Assembly (NCBI RefSeq): GCF_000312005.1
Contig: NZ_HE978588.1
Coordinates: forward strand, 2,931,286 to 2,973,417
Length of the DNA stretch: 42,132 nt
From: Cellulomonas massiliensis JC225
Lineage (GTDB): Bacteria > Actinomycetota > Actinomycetes > Actinomycetales > Cellulomonadaceae
Reading direction: 5' to 3'
A program made the translations under genes and the position numbers. Position 1 is the stretch's first letter. Every line of letters starts with the position of its first letter. A model generated the notes under the pieces. It was not told the DNA's origin. It saw only the letters and a program-made list of their open reading frames with translations, and did no database searches. Below are positions 9,829-17,555 of the stretch, piece after piece.

Positions 9829-10229
9829 CCCTTGGTCCCCAGCACCGTGCCGTCCGACAGGCGCACCCAGCCGACGTTCGCCGCGGGCACCAGGCCGAGG
9901 GCCTTGGCGGCCTCGGCGAGCTGGTCGGGCGAGGCCTTCGCGTCGAGCTCTGCCATGAGGTCCTTCTGGTCCTGCTGGAGGCGGCCGAGCTCGTTCGAGA
10001 GGTCGAACTTCTCGTACGCCGCGGACGCCATCTGGGTGTTGAGGAGCAGCGCCGACAGTAGCGCCGCGCCGAGCACCGCCATGCACGCCACGACGAAGGG
10101 CACGCGAGTTCGTGCCTGCTGCGGCGCGCGCACGACGCGCAGCCGCGGCGCGTCGTCCCGGCGGGGGCGCGGCGCCGGCGCCGGCGTCGTCGGGGCGGCA
10201 GGGGCTCGGTAGGCGGTGGCGGCGCTCAT
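9825..10229 (-). CDS. ftsL: Cell division protein FtsL-like
   Basis: This is a small bitopic membrane protein of 134 residues with a proline- and arginine-rich cytoplasmic N-terminus, one transmembrane segment (about [20 protein letters not shown]), and a periplasmic-side coiled-coil-like helix ([20 protein letters not shown]). That architecture and its place between rsmH and ftsI identify FtsL, the divisome subunit that with FtsB/DivIC activates FtsWI. The start is an ATG overlapping the rsmH stop by 4 nt, with a strong AGGAGGG Shine-Dalgarno just upstream. FtsL diverges fast in sequence, so the call rests mainly on architecture and synteny. Confidence 0.85.
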   Translation of the reverse strand: MSAATAYRAPAAPTTPAPAPRPRRDDAPRLRVVRAPQQARTRVPFVVACMAVLGAALLSALLLNTQMASAAYEKFDLSNELGRLQQDQKDLMAELDAKASPDQLAEAAKALGLVPAANVGWVRLSDGTVLGTKG

Positions 10230-11224
10230 GCGGCCCTCCTGGTGGTGCGCAGGTGATCGGGGGTGGGTCGCACGCGCTCGGCGGCGCGCAGCCGGACGGA
10301 CTGGGACCTCGGGTTGCGGGCGAGCTCGGCCTCGTCGGCCTCCTCCGCGCCGTGGGTGACGAGCCGCAGGTACGGCTGGTGCGTGTCGGGCAGGACGGGC
10401 AGGTCGACCGGAGCGCTCGGCGTGGCGCCGCGGACGAACGCGCGCTTGACGATGCGGTCCTCGAGCGACTGGTACGCCTCGACGACGATCCGGCCGCCGA
10501 CGGCCAGCGCCTCGATGGACTCGGGCACCGCCCGCTCGAGCACCTCCAGCTCGGCGTTCACCTCGATGCGCAGCGCCTGGAACGTGCGCTTCGCCGGGTG
10601 CCCGCCCGTGCGGCGGGCCGCAGCGGGGATGCTCGCGCGGACGATGTCCACGAGCTCGGCAGTCCGCGTGAGCGGGGCGCGCGTGCGCGCCGCCACGACG
10701 TTGCGCGCGATGCGCGGGGCGAAGCGCTCCTCGCCGTACTGCCGCAGGATGCGCACGAGCTCGCGCTCCTCGTAGGTGTTGAGGACCTCCGCGGCGGTCA
10801 GGCCGCGGGTCGCGTCCATGCGCATGTCGAGCGGCGCGTCCTGCGCGTAGGCGAAGCCGCGCTCGGCCTCGTCGAGCTGCAGCGACGAGACGCCCAGGTC
10901 CATGAGGACGCCCTGCACGTGCGGGTGGCCGAGGCGGTCCAGGACGTCGCGGATCTCGTCGTAGACCGCGTGCACGCCGGTGAACCGCTCGCCGAACGGC
11001 GCGAGGCGGCGGCCCGCGAGCTCCAGCGCCTGCGTGTCCCGGTCGAGGCCGACGACCCGGACGTGCGGGAACGCCCGCAGGACGCCCTCCGTGTGGCCGC
11101 CCATGCCGAGCGTCGAGTCCACCATCACCGCGTCGGGCGCCTGCAGCGCGGGCGCCAGGAGCTCCAGGACGCGCTCCAGCAGGACGGGCGCGTGCCGCCG
11201 CGCGGCGTCGTCCTGCTGGTCCAT
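10226..11224 (-). CDS. rsmH: 16S rRNA (cytosine1402-N4)-methyltransferase RsmH
   Basis: RsmH (MraW) methylates N4 of C1402 in 16S rRNA using SAM. The 332-residue protein begins [26 protein letters not shown] near the N-terminus is a family hallmark. The SAM-binding motif is [15 protein letters not shown], followed by GLDRDTQAL, and the sequences [22 protein letters not shown] and PLDMRMD are classic RsmH signatures. A GGGAGCG Shine-Dalgarno lies just upstream of the ATG. It is the second dcw gene, 233 nt after mraZ, and overlaps ftsL by 4 nt. Confidence 0.96.
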   Translation of the reverse strand: MDQQDDAARRHAPVLLERVLELLAPALQAPDAVMVDSTLGMGGHTEGVLRAFPHVRVVGLDRDTQALELAGRRLAPFGERFTGVHAVYDEIRDVLDRLGHPHVQGVLMDLGVSSLQLDEAERGFAYAQDAPLDMRMDATRGLTAAEVLNTYEERELVRILRQYGEERFAPRIARNVVAARTRAPLTRTAELVDIVRASIPAAARRTGGHPAKRTFQALRIEVNAELEVLERAVPESIEALAVGGRIVVEAYQSLEDRIVKRAFVRGATPSAPVDLPVLPDTHQPYLRLVTHGAEEADEAELARNPRSQSVRLRAAERVRPTPDHLRTTRRAA

Positions 11225-11457
11225 GCGTCGCTCCCAGGCTGGTGGTCGGGCGGCCCCTCCGCCGTCCGACCAGATCCCCCACCGGCCCTCTGGCACCGGG
11301 GAAGTGCGCCAGGAAGGACGGGAGGAGATCTCGCCGGGCGGGAGATCGTGGCCTCGTGCTGCTGTCGTGCTCGTCGTGCTCGTCGGGTCGTGCGGGTGGT
11401 GCGGGTCGTGCGGTGCAGGTGGGGAGCTGCGAGGGGCCGGCGGGGAGCCGACAGGGT
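11225..11457 (-). other. mraZ-rsmH intergenic region with TCGTGC repeats
   Basis: This 233-nt gap has no convincing gene. It is a patchwork of low-complexity sequence in which TCGTGC occurs five times (11354, 11365, 11374, 11388, 11406) at irregular 9-18 nt spacing, then a strong stem-loop close to the rsmH start. The gap is long for an operon whose other junctions mostly overlap, so internal control between mraZ and rsmH is possible. Confidence 0.5.
11243..11272 (-). promoter_or_regulatory. Stem-loop in the rsmH leader
   Basis: An 11-bp stem (11243-11253 with 11262-11272, one G-U type pair) with an 8-nt loop lies 18 nt upstream of the rsmH start codon. No T-run follows on the transcribed strand, so a simple intrinsic terminator is unlikely; mRNA processing, attenuation or translational control are possible. 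Seen directly as complementary sequence; function is inference. Confidence 0.4.
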
Positions 11458-11931
11458 CTAGAAGGGACCGTTCGGGAAGACCTCCTCGGTGGTGTCCGCG
11501 TAGCCGGACTCCTGCTCCTCCAGGTAGGACTCCCAGGCCTGGAGGTCCCAGATCTCCACCCGGGTCCCGGCCCCGATGACCGCGACGTCGCGGTCGAGGC
11601 CCGCGTACCGGCGCAGCATCGGGGGGATCGAGATCCGGCCCTGCTTGTCGGGCAGCTCGTCGCTGGCCCCGGACAGGAAGACGCGCAGGTAGTCGCGCGC
11701 CTGCTTGCTCGTGACGGGCGCCTGGCGCAGCTGGTCGTGCATGCGCCGGAACTCGTCGATCGGGAGCAGGAAGAGGCACCGCTCCTGCCCTCGGGTCATC
11801 ACCAGCCCGGGTGCGAGCTGGCCACGGAACTTCGCGGGCAGGATCAGCCGCCCCTTGTCGTCGAGCCGCGGGGTGTAGGTCCCGAGGAACGGCACGGCCG
11901 AGCCGAAGAGCGCGGCCGACGTCTCGTTCAC
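11458..11931 (-). CDS. mraZ: Transcriptional regulator MraZ
   Basis: MraZ is a DNA-binding regulator that usually represses its own dcw operon. The 157-residue protein has two SpoVT/AbrB-like half-domains, each with the DxxxR signature: [14 protein letters not shown] (about 23-36) and [13 protein letters not shown] (95-107). The start is a GTG preceded by AAGGAGG about 6 nt upstream, giving [10 protein letters not shown]. It is slightly longer than the roughly 143-residue E. coli protein because of an acidic C-terminal tail ([14 protein letters not shown]). It is the first dcw gene, and GTGGA repeats resembling its operator lie 39-78 nt upstream of its start. Confidence 0.95.
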   Translation of the reverse strand: MNETSAALFGSAVPFLGTYTPRLDDKGRLILPAKFRGQLAPGLVMTRGQERCLFLLPIDEFRRMHDQLRQAPVTSKQARDYLRVFLSGASDELPDKQGRISIPPMLRRYAGLDRDVAVIGAGTRVEIWDLQAWESYLEEQESGYADTTEEVFPNGPF

Positions 11932-11969
11932 CGCGCCTCCTTCCCCACCGGGCCGTGGTGCGGCTCCCC

Positions 11970-12009
11970 TCCTCACCACGTGCCTCCACGGTACTCCACT
12001 TCCCTCCAC
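11970..12009 (-). promoter_or_regulatory. MraZ-box-like array upstream of mraZ (four 10-bp repeats)
   Basis: Reading toward mraZ, four consecutive decamers begin GTGGAGGGAA, GTGGAGTACC, GTGGAGGCAC and GTGGTGAGGA, so GTGG recurs exactly every 10 bp. E. coli MraZ binds TGGGN repeats separated by 5-nt spacers, the same 10-bp helical period, upstream of its own operon. I infer this is the autoregulatory operator of mraZ and the dcw cluster. Confidence 0.8.
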
Positions 12010-12071
12010 CGCGCGCCTCCGAAGGGGCGTTTTCACCCGGAAGAACGGCATGAACGTGCAGGTCAGAGGCG

Positions 12072-12091
12072 GTGGAGGAAGGTGGAGGGAA
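12072..12091 (+). promoter_or_regulatory. Second MraZ-box-like pair, opposite orientation
   Basis: Two adjacent decamers, GTGGAGGAAG and GTGGAGGGAA, read on the plus strand with the same 10-bp period as the mraZ-proximal array. They lie about 63 bp beyond that array and face moxR. They may help MraZ bind cooperatively or may act on the divergent operon. Confidence 0.5.
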
Positions 12092-12220
12092 TGTCCGGGC
12101 CGGCGTTCGATCGGCGTGTCAGCCGGGCCGCGTCGCAGTCGCGCGCTCGGACAGATCGGCACACACGGGGCGTAACCGGACACGCGTCGGGTGCCGGTGG
12201 GGACCTCGGCGCGACACGGG

Positions 12221-12240
12221 GTGGAGGGAAGTGGGGGGGA
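12221..12240 (+). promoter_or_regulatory. Third MraZ-box-like pair, nearest moxR
   Basis: GTGGAGGGAA followed immediately by GTGGGGGGGA, again in 10-bp phase on the plus strand, about 165 nt before the moxR start. A further GTGGA sits at 12246-12250, out of phase. The first 15 nt differ at only one position from the strongest part of the mraZ-proximal array. Confidence 0.5.
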
Positions 12241-12371
12241 CGCGGGTGGACGCCTGTCGGCTCGCGCGGCGTGCCGCGACGTGAACCCGCCGCGACACTG
12301 TCTCGTAGGGCCCGGCAGGGGCAGGCGGGCGAAGTGTCCGGCGAGCGGTGCCCCGGCGCCGCCCGGGACCG

Positions 12372-12377
12372 TAGGCT
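12372..12377 (+). promoter_or_regulatory. Candidate moxR -10 element
   Basis: TAGGCT matches the actinobacterial TANNNT -10 pattern and would place transcription start near 12384, about 20 nt before the moxR ATG and just before its GAGGAGG Shine-Dalgarno (12394-12400). No clear -35 element is seen. Confidence 0.45.
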
Positions 12378-12404
12378 CGGAGGCCACTGCCACGAGGAGG
12401 CGCG

Positions 12405-13391
12405 ATGCTGCAGGCTGTCCCGTCGTCGAGCGAGCTCGACGAGCTGGTCTCGACGACGACCCGGATGCGGGAGAGCATCGAGACGGTGGTGACCGGCCGC
12501 ACCGAGCTGGTCCGCGTGACGCTCGCGGTGCTCCTCGCCGAGGGTCATCTGCTCCTCGAGGACGTGCCCGGCGTCGGCAAGACGACTCTGGCCAAGGCGC
12601 TCGCCCGGACGATCGACTGCTCCGTGGGGCGCATCCAGTTCACGCCCGACCTGCTGCCGAGCGACCTCACCGGCGTCAACATCTTCCGCACCCAGACCAG
12701 CGAGTTCGAGTTCCGCCCGGGCCCGGTGTTCGCCCACATCGTCATCGGCGACGAGATCAACCGCGCCTCGCCCAAGACGCAGTCCGCGCTGCTCGAGTGC
12801 ATGCAGGAGGCCCAGGCCACGGTCGACGGCCAGACCTACCCGCTCCCCCGGCCGTTCCTCGTCGTCGCGACGCAGAACCCGGTGGAGATGGAGGGCACGT
12901 ACCCGCTCCCCGAGGCGCAGCGCGACCGCTTCATGGCGCGCCTCACCGTGGGGTACCCGAGCGTCGAGTCCGAGCTCGCCATGCTGGACAACCAGGAGCA
13001 GTCCGACCCGCTGGCGACGCTCAAGCCCGTCACCGACGCGGTGCAGATCGGGACGCTCGTCGACCACGCACGGCGCCTGTACGCCGCACCCGGCGTCAAG
13101 CGGTACGTCGTCGACCTCGTCACCGCGACGCGGGAGGACCAGGCCCTGCGGCTCGGCGCCTCCCCCCGCGCCGCGATCCAGCTCCTGCGCGCCGCCAAGG
13201 CCTTCGCGGCCATGGAGGGCCGGGACCACGTCCTGCCCGACGACGTGCAGCGGCTCGCGGTCCCGGTGCTCGCCCACCGCCTGCTGCCCAGCACGGAGTC
13301 CCGCCTGTCGGGGCGCAGCACCGACGACATCGTGGCCGACGTCGTCGCGCGCGTGCCCCTGCCCGTGCCGACGGGGCACACGAGCCGCTGA
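12405..13391 (+). CDS. MoxR-family AAA+ ATPase
   Basis: MoxR proteins are AAA+ ATPases thought to act as chaperones for partner proteins encoded next to them. This 328-residue protein has Walker [13 protein letters not shown] (about 53-64), Walker [15 protein letters not shown] (about 113-126), a sensor region [22 protein letters not shown], and the C-terminal lid ([17 protein letters not shown]). The ATG has a GAGGAGG Shine-Dalgarno 4 nt upstream. Its stop overlaps the next ATG (TGATG), so it is translationally coupled to a DUF58 protein, the standard MoxR-DUF58-transglutaminase arrangement. The specific client is unknown. Confidence 0.93.
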   Translation: MLQAVPSSSELDELVSTTTRMRESIETVVTGRTELVRVTLAVLLAEGHLLLEDVPGVGKTTLAKALARTIDCSVGRIQFTPDLLPSDLTGVNIFRTQTSEFEFRPGPVFAHIVIGDEINRASPKTQSALLECMQEAQATVDGQTYPLPRPFLVVATQNPVEMEGTYPLPEAQRDRFMARLTVGYPSVESELAMLDNQEQSDPLATLKPVTDAVQIGTLVDHARRLYAAPGVKRYVVDLVTATREDQALRLGASPRAAIQLLRAAKAFAAMEGRDHVLPDDVQRLAVPVLAHRLLPSTESRLSGRSTDDIVADVVARVPLPVPTGHTSR

Positions 13392-14653
13392 TGCGCGCGC
13401 GTCCGACGGCTCGCGGCTGGGGACTGCTCGCCGCCGGCGTGGTCCTCGTCCAGATCGGCCTCGGTCTGGGCGCGGTCGACCTCGTCCGGCTGGGCCTGCT
13501 GCCGGTCGTCGTGGTCGTCGCCGCCTTCGTCGTGGTCTCGCTGCGCGACCCGGCGCGCAGCCGGCACCGCCTGGCGGTCACGCGCGACGTCGTCCCGAAC
13601 CCGGTGCACGCCCACGAGCAGCTGCACGTGGCCGTGCGGATCCGCGCGCGCGACCGCTCGGCGCGCACCCGGCTCAGCGGCCTGCGGTTCTCGGAGCAGG
13701 CGGCCGCGGAGCTGTCCGGCGGCCAGGCCCTGCGCGCGCGCGTGACGCGCGAGCTCGACACCGTGACGGTGAGCTACGGCGTGCAGGCCGCCCGACGGGG
13801 TCGCTGGCCCGTCGGCCCGCTCGTCGTCACCCACGGCGACGTGTTCGGCACCGTGCGCACGACCGCGCTGCTCGGCGAGCAGGCCGAGGTGGCCGTCTGG
13901 CCCACGGTCGTGCCGCTGCCCGCGCCGAACGACGTGCTCGTGGGCGAGCCGGACCGGGTCGCCCTCGGCGCGCGCTCGCCCTCGACGGACGACGCGGCCC
14001 TGCGCGACTACCGCGAGGGCGACGACCTGCGCCGCGTGCACTGGCGCAGCAGCGCCCGCCGCGGCGACCTCGTGGTGCGCTCCGACGAGCGCGCGGGCAT
14101 GCGTCCGGTCTCGGTGCTCATGGACCTGCCGATGCGCGGGGCGTCGCTGGAGTGGACCATCTCGCTCGCCGCGTCGATGGCTCTCGCCATGCTGGAGTCG
14201 GGGCACCCCGTGCGCTGGCTGGGCTCCTCGACGACGCGCGCGGCCGCGACCATCTCCGCCCCCGGCCTGTCCTTCGTGCACGCGCGCAGCGACTCGGCGC
14301 GCGCCCGGCTGCTCGACGAGACGATCGACCTGCAGGCCGCCGGCTCGGCGTTCGAGGCGGAGGAGCAGCTCCTCGGGGCGACCCACCTGCTCGAGAACAC
14401 CGACGCGGGCGGCGAGATCGTCCTGGCCGTGCTCGGGCCGCTCGGGGCGCGGGGCCAGCAGGCGCTCGCGCACGTCGCCGACACCGCCCAGGGCTGGGCG
14501 ATGGTGCGCACCGACGGCACGTCGCCCCAGGCGGCCCGCGAGGCCGAGGCGACGATCCGGGCGCTGCGCCGCGCGGGGTGGCGCGCATGCGGCGTCACCC
14601 CCGGGGAGGACGTGATGCGGTGCTGGCTGCGACTGCTCGGGTCCGCCCGATGA
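13391..14653 (+). CDS. DUF58 domain membrane protein
   Basis: A 420-residue protein with two N-terminal hydrophobic segments (about 10-50, rich in VVVVVAAFVVV) followed by a soluble region. The DUF58 signature is RDYREGDDLRRVHWRSSARRGDLVVR, read here as two blocks (RDYREGDDLRRVHW and SSARRGDLVVR). DUF58 proteins are VWA-related in fold and are encoded with MoxR ATPases; their biochemical role is unsettled. It overlaps moxR by 1 nt and the transglutaminase gene by 4 nt (ATGA), which implies a three-gene coupled operon and possibly a membrane-associated complex. Confidence 0.9.
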   Translation: MRARPTARGWGLLAAGVVLVQIGLGLGAVDLVRLGLLPVVVVVAAFVVVSLRDPARSRHRLAVTRDVVPNPVHAHEQLHVAVRIRARDRSARTRLSGLRFSEQAAAELSGGQALRARVTRELDTVTVSYGVQAARRGRWPVGPLVVTHGDVFGTVRTTALLGEQAEVAVWPTVVPLPAPNDVLVGEPDRVALGARSPSTDDAALRDYREGDDLRRVHWRSSARRGDLVVRSDERAGMRPVSVLMDLPMRGASLEWTISLAASMALAMLESGHPVRWLGSSTTRAAATISAPGLSFVHARSDSARARLLDETIDLQAAGSAFEAEEQLLGATHLLENTDAGGEIVLAVLGPLGARGQQALAHVADTAQGWAMVRTDGTSPQAAREAEATIRALRRAGWRACGVTPGEDVMRCWLRLLGSAR

Positions 14654-16947
14654 GCGCGGCGGCGCCCCTGCGCGGCTGGCGCGCGGCCCTCGCCACCGGG
14701 CTGCTCGCGGCGGCGACCTGCGCGAGCGTGTTCGCGCTGCGCAACCTGCTCGCGCCCGGCGCGTGGGCCGTCGTCACGTGCCTGGCGGTCATCGGTCTCG
14801 CCGCGGTGCTCGCGGGGGTCCGCGCGGCCACGCGTGCCCTGCTCGCGCCGACCGCCGTCGGGCTGGTCGTCGCGGCCGCGGCGGTCCTCGTCCGCTACGG
14901 GGCGCCGCCGGGCCGCGTGCAGCTCGTGCCGGACCTCGGGTCCTGGGAGCGGACGACCGCCCTGTGGGGCGAGGCCGTGACGGCCATCAACGACTCGACC
15001 GTGCCGATGACCGTCACCCGGTCCACCGAGCTCGTCGTCGTGGTCGGCGCGCTGCTCGTGCTGCTCGCGGCCGACCTCACCGTCGCGCTCGGCCACCCCG
15101 CGTGGTCCGGGCTGGCGCTCGTCACGCTCTGGCTCCCGACCGTCCTGCTCGGCTTCCCGGCGCCCGCGCTCGCCGCCGGCGTCGCGGGCCTGTGCTACCT
15201 GCTCGTGCTCGCCGTCTCGTCCGCGCCGGCGGCCACCCGGGGAGCGGCGCGGGCGGACCGCTCACGCGTCGCCCTCGGCTCGTCCGCTGCCGTGGTGGTC
15301 CTCACCCTCGCGCTCGCGCCGATCGTCGCGCTCGTCCCGAGCTGGTCCGCGTGGGGCCTGCCCACGTTCGGCCAGGGTGCGGTCGGGCCGGTCGCCATCG
15401 ACACGAGCCTCGACATGCGCCAGAGCCTGGGCAACCAGACCGGCCAGGTCGTGCTGCGCTACCGCGTCTCCGGGATCGGCGAGGACGAGCCGGCGGCGGA
15501 CGACGCCACGCCCGCGCCGAGCGCCTCCGCGACCGCCGGGAGCCGGGCCGTCACGGCCGCCACGCTGGGGCCGCTGCGCGCCACCACGCTCACCGAGTTC
15601 GACGGACGCGAGTGGCGGCCGACGCCCTCGGTCGAGACGGTGCCCGTCGACACGGACGCCACGCTGCTGGGCCCGGGCGCCAGCCTCGGCCGCGAGCCGC
15701 GCGAGTCCACCGGGGCGACCCTCGCCCGCGTCGCCGTGCGCGTCGAGGCGCTCTCCGACCGCCGGCTGCCCGTCCCGACGTTCCCGCGCACGCTCGACGC
15801 GCCCGGCGCCTGGCAGTACGACTCGGCGCTGGACGCCGTCACGGGCTCCGCGCCGACGCGCTCGGGCATGCGGTACACGATGGTGACGGAGATCCCCTCG
15901 CTCACCGCCGACGACCTGGAGGGCGCCGCGATCGGCGACCCGGGCGACCAGGGCGCCTCGCTGGCCCTGCCCGCGACGGAGCACGCGCAGGACGTCGCCG
16001 CACGAGCGCGCGAGATCGCCGACGGCGCGGCGACGCCCTACGCGCAGGCGATGAACCTGCAGACCTACCTGCGCTCGACCACGAACTTCACCTACGACAC
16101 CCGGGTCGCGCCCTCGCGCAGCGGTGACGCCGTCTGGGACTTCCTGCAGTCGCGACGCGGCTACTGCGTGCAGTTCGCCACGACGATGGCGGTGATGGCC
16201 CGCACCCTCGGCATCCCCTCGCGCGTGGGCGTCGGCTTCCTGCCGGGCGACACCGCCGAGGACGGCTCGCGCGTCGTCACCGGCAAGGAGGCCCACGCCT
16301 GGCCCGAGCTGTACTTCGAGGACTTCGGGTGGGTCCGGTTCGAGCCGACGCCCGCCGTGCAGACCGGTGCGCCGCCCGCGTGGAGCGACCCCTTCGCGAA
16401 CGTCTCGGCTCCCGAGGACGTCGACGACAACCGCGCTCCGCAGGGTGCTCCGACCTCGGGGGCGACCTCCGCCCCCGAGGAGGACCCGCAGGGCCCGACG
16501 CCCGGCGCGCAGGCGGAGGAGTCGTCGTGGTGGCCGATCGGCATCACGGCCGCGGCGGTGCTGGTCGTCGCGGGGCTCGCGGCGCTCGTGCTGGTGCGGC
16601 GGCGCTCGCGCCAGGCGCTCGAGCTCACGCCCGAGCAGGCCTGGGCGCGCCTGCGCGCGCGGCTCGCCGCGAAGGGCGTCACCTGGACCGACGCGACCAC
16701 GCCGCGCGACTCGGTCGCGCGCGTGCGCGAGCGGGTGGAGGAGAGCACCGGCGTCGCCCTCGACGACGAGGCGGTGTCCGCGCTGCGCGCCATCGCGACC
16801 GCGGTCGAGGTCGAGCGGTACTCGCCGCGCGAGCCTCGGCTGGAGCCGGGCGCGCTCGCCGGCTGGGTGGACGTGGTGGTCCGCACCGTGGACGAGGCGA
16901 GGCGGACGAAGCAGCCGCGGCCGGAGGCGCCCACGCCGGTCGGCTAA
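14650..16947 (+). CDS. Membrane-anchored transglutaminase-like protein (TgpA/DUF3488-DUF4129 type)
   Basis: A 765-residue protein of the TgpA-like family. The N-terminal part has about six hydrophobic segments with paired basic residues between them, then a large extracytoplasmic region, a transglutaminase core, a transmembrane segment (WPIGITAAAVLVVAGLAALV) and a DUF4129-like cytoplasmic tail (LTPEQAWARLRARLAAKG). The transglutaminase triad is visible as C506 in RRGYCVQFA and H549 in EAHAWPE; the third position is E565 in RFEPTP instead of the Asp found in P. aeruginosa TgpA. A VGFLPG motif lies between Cys and His. It is the third gene of the moxR operon. I infer a role in the cell envelope; substrate unknown. 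Confidence 0.9.
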   Translation: MSAAAPLRGWRAALATGLLAAATCASVFALRNLLAPGAWAVVTCLAVIGLAAVLAGVRAATRALLAPTAVGLVVAAAAVLVRYGAPPGRVQLVPDLGSWERTTALWGEAVTAINDSTVPMTVTRSTELVVVVGALLVLLAADLTVALGHPAWSGLALVTLWLPTVLLGFPAPALAAGVAGLCYLLVLAVSSAPAATRGAARADRSRVALGSSAAVVVLTLALAPIVALVPSWSAWGLPTFGQGAVGPVAIDTSLDMRQSLGNQTGQVVLRYRVSGIGEDEPAADDATPAPSASATAGSRAVTAATLGPLRATTLTEFDGREWRPTPSVETVPVDTDATLLGPGASLGREPRESTGATLARVAVRVEALSDRRLPVPTFPRTLDAPGAWQYDSALDAVTGSAPTRSGMRYTMVTEIPSLTADDLEGAAIGDPGDQGASLALPATEHAQDVAARAREIADGAATPYAQAMNLQTYLRSTTNFTYDTRVAPSRSGDAVWDFLQSRRGYCVQFATTMAVMARTLGIPSRVGVGFLPGDTAEDGSRVVTGKEAHAWPELYFEDFGWVRFEPTPAVQTGAPPAWSDPFANVSAPEDVDDNRAPQGAPTSGATSAPEEDPQGPTPGAQAEESSWWPIGITAAAVLVVAGLAALVLVRRRSRQALELTPEQAWARLRARLAAKGVTWTDATTPRDSVARVRERVEESTGVALDDEAVSALRAIATAVEVERYSPREPRLEPGALAGWVDVVVRTVDEARRTKQPRPEAPTPVG

Positions 16948-17124
16948 GCGTCGGGTGCGTCGTCGGCGGCTCGTCGGCGCGGAGCGCCCGCGCGGCGTGG
17001 GTGGTGAGCCCGGGCGCGCGCCCGCGTTGAGGCGCAACGGCCAGCCGCGGACCGCCGTGAGAGGGGCTCGCGCCTACCGGGCGCTCGTCCACCACGCGTG
17101 GTGCGGACGGAGAGCCGAGGTGGA
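16948..17124. other. Convergent intergenic region with palindrome
   Basis: This 177-nt gap separates the convergent transglutaminase and DUF3040 genes. It contains the 14-nt perfect palindrome CACCACGCGTGGTG (17090-17103), flanked by GTC/GAC that extend the stem with a small bulge. It could serve as a terminator, but there is no T-run. Confidence 0.35.
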
Positions 17125-17517
17125 TCAGGCGCCGCCCTCGCGCCGGCGGTCCCACCGCTCCTCGAGGCGCGACATGAAACCGCGGTGCGTGCTCTTCTGG
17201 CGCGCAGCCGCGGGACGGACCTGCCCGTCGGCCTGGACCACGCCCTGCGGTCCCTCCCGGCGCCGCGGGTTGGCGAACGCGAAGGCCACGGCGGCGAACA
17301 TGACGACGAAGCCGATCACCCCGAGCAGCGGGAGGCTCTGAGCCGCGCCGACCACGAGGAGCAGGAGCCCGACGACCGCGCCGAGGCCGGCGACGACATA
17401 CCGGCTGACGGATCGTCGACCCCGCTGGGTCAGCGTGTTGGCGAGCCGCGGGTCGTCAGACGTGAGCGCTCGCTCCATCTGCTCGAGGACGCGCTGCTCG
17501 TACTCGGAGAGAGGCAT
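17125..17517 (-). CDS. DUF3040 domain membrane protein
   Basis: A 130-residue protein beginning MPLSEYEQRVLEQMERAL, the hallmark start of actinobacterial DUF3040 proteins. Two hydrophobic segments follow (about 45-62 and 67-85), then a basic C-terminal tail (MSRLEERWDRRREGG). The start was placed at the second in-frame ATG because MPLSE is the conserved family start and GGAG precedes it; an ATG four codons upstream (17529) is an alternative. Function is unknown. It is downstream of dinB on the same strand by 38 nt and may share its transcript. Confidence 0.85.
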   Translation of the reverse strand: MPLSEYEQRVLEQMERALTSDDPRLANTLTQRGRRSVSRYVVAGLGAVVGLLLLVVGAAQSLPLLGVIGFVVMFAAVAFAFANPRRREGPQGVVQADGQVRPAAARQKSTHRGFMSRLEERWDRRREGGA

Positions 17518-17555
17518 CCCGACTCCCATGTCCTGAGGTGTGCCGTGTTCCAGGT

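Larger units (their letters stand above)
11932..12404. other. Divergent mraZ/moxR control region
   Basis: This 473-nt stretch holds no supported gene. It separates the leftward dcw operon from the rightward moxR operon. It contains three clusters of 10-bp-period GTGGA repeats (11970-12009, 12072-12091, 12221-12240), an AT-richer patch (about 12030-12060), and a TAGGCT -10-like hexamer at 12372-12377 positioned to serve moxR. The exact 10-mer GTGGAGGGAA occurs three times, once reading toward mraZ and twice toward moxR. Confidence 0.7.

Noticed and set aside
11242-12492. Plus-strand open frame across mraZ and its upstream region
   Set aside because: Antisense to mraZ, no start signal, low-complexity product.
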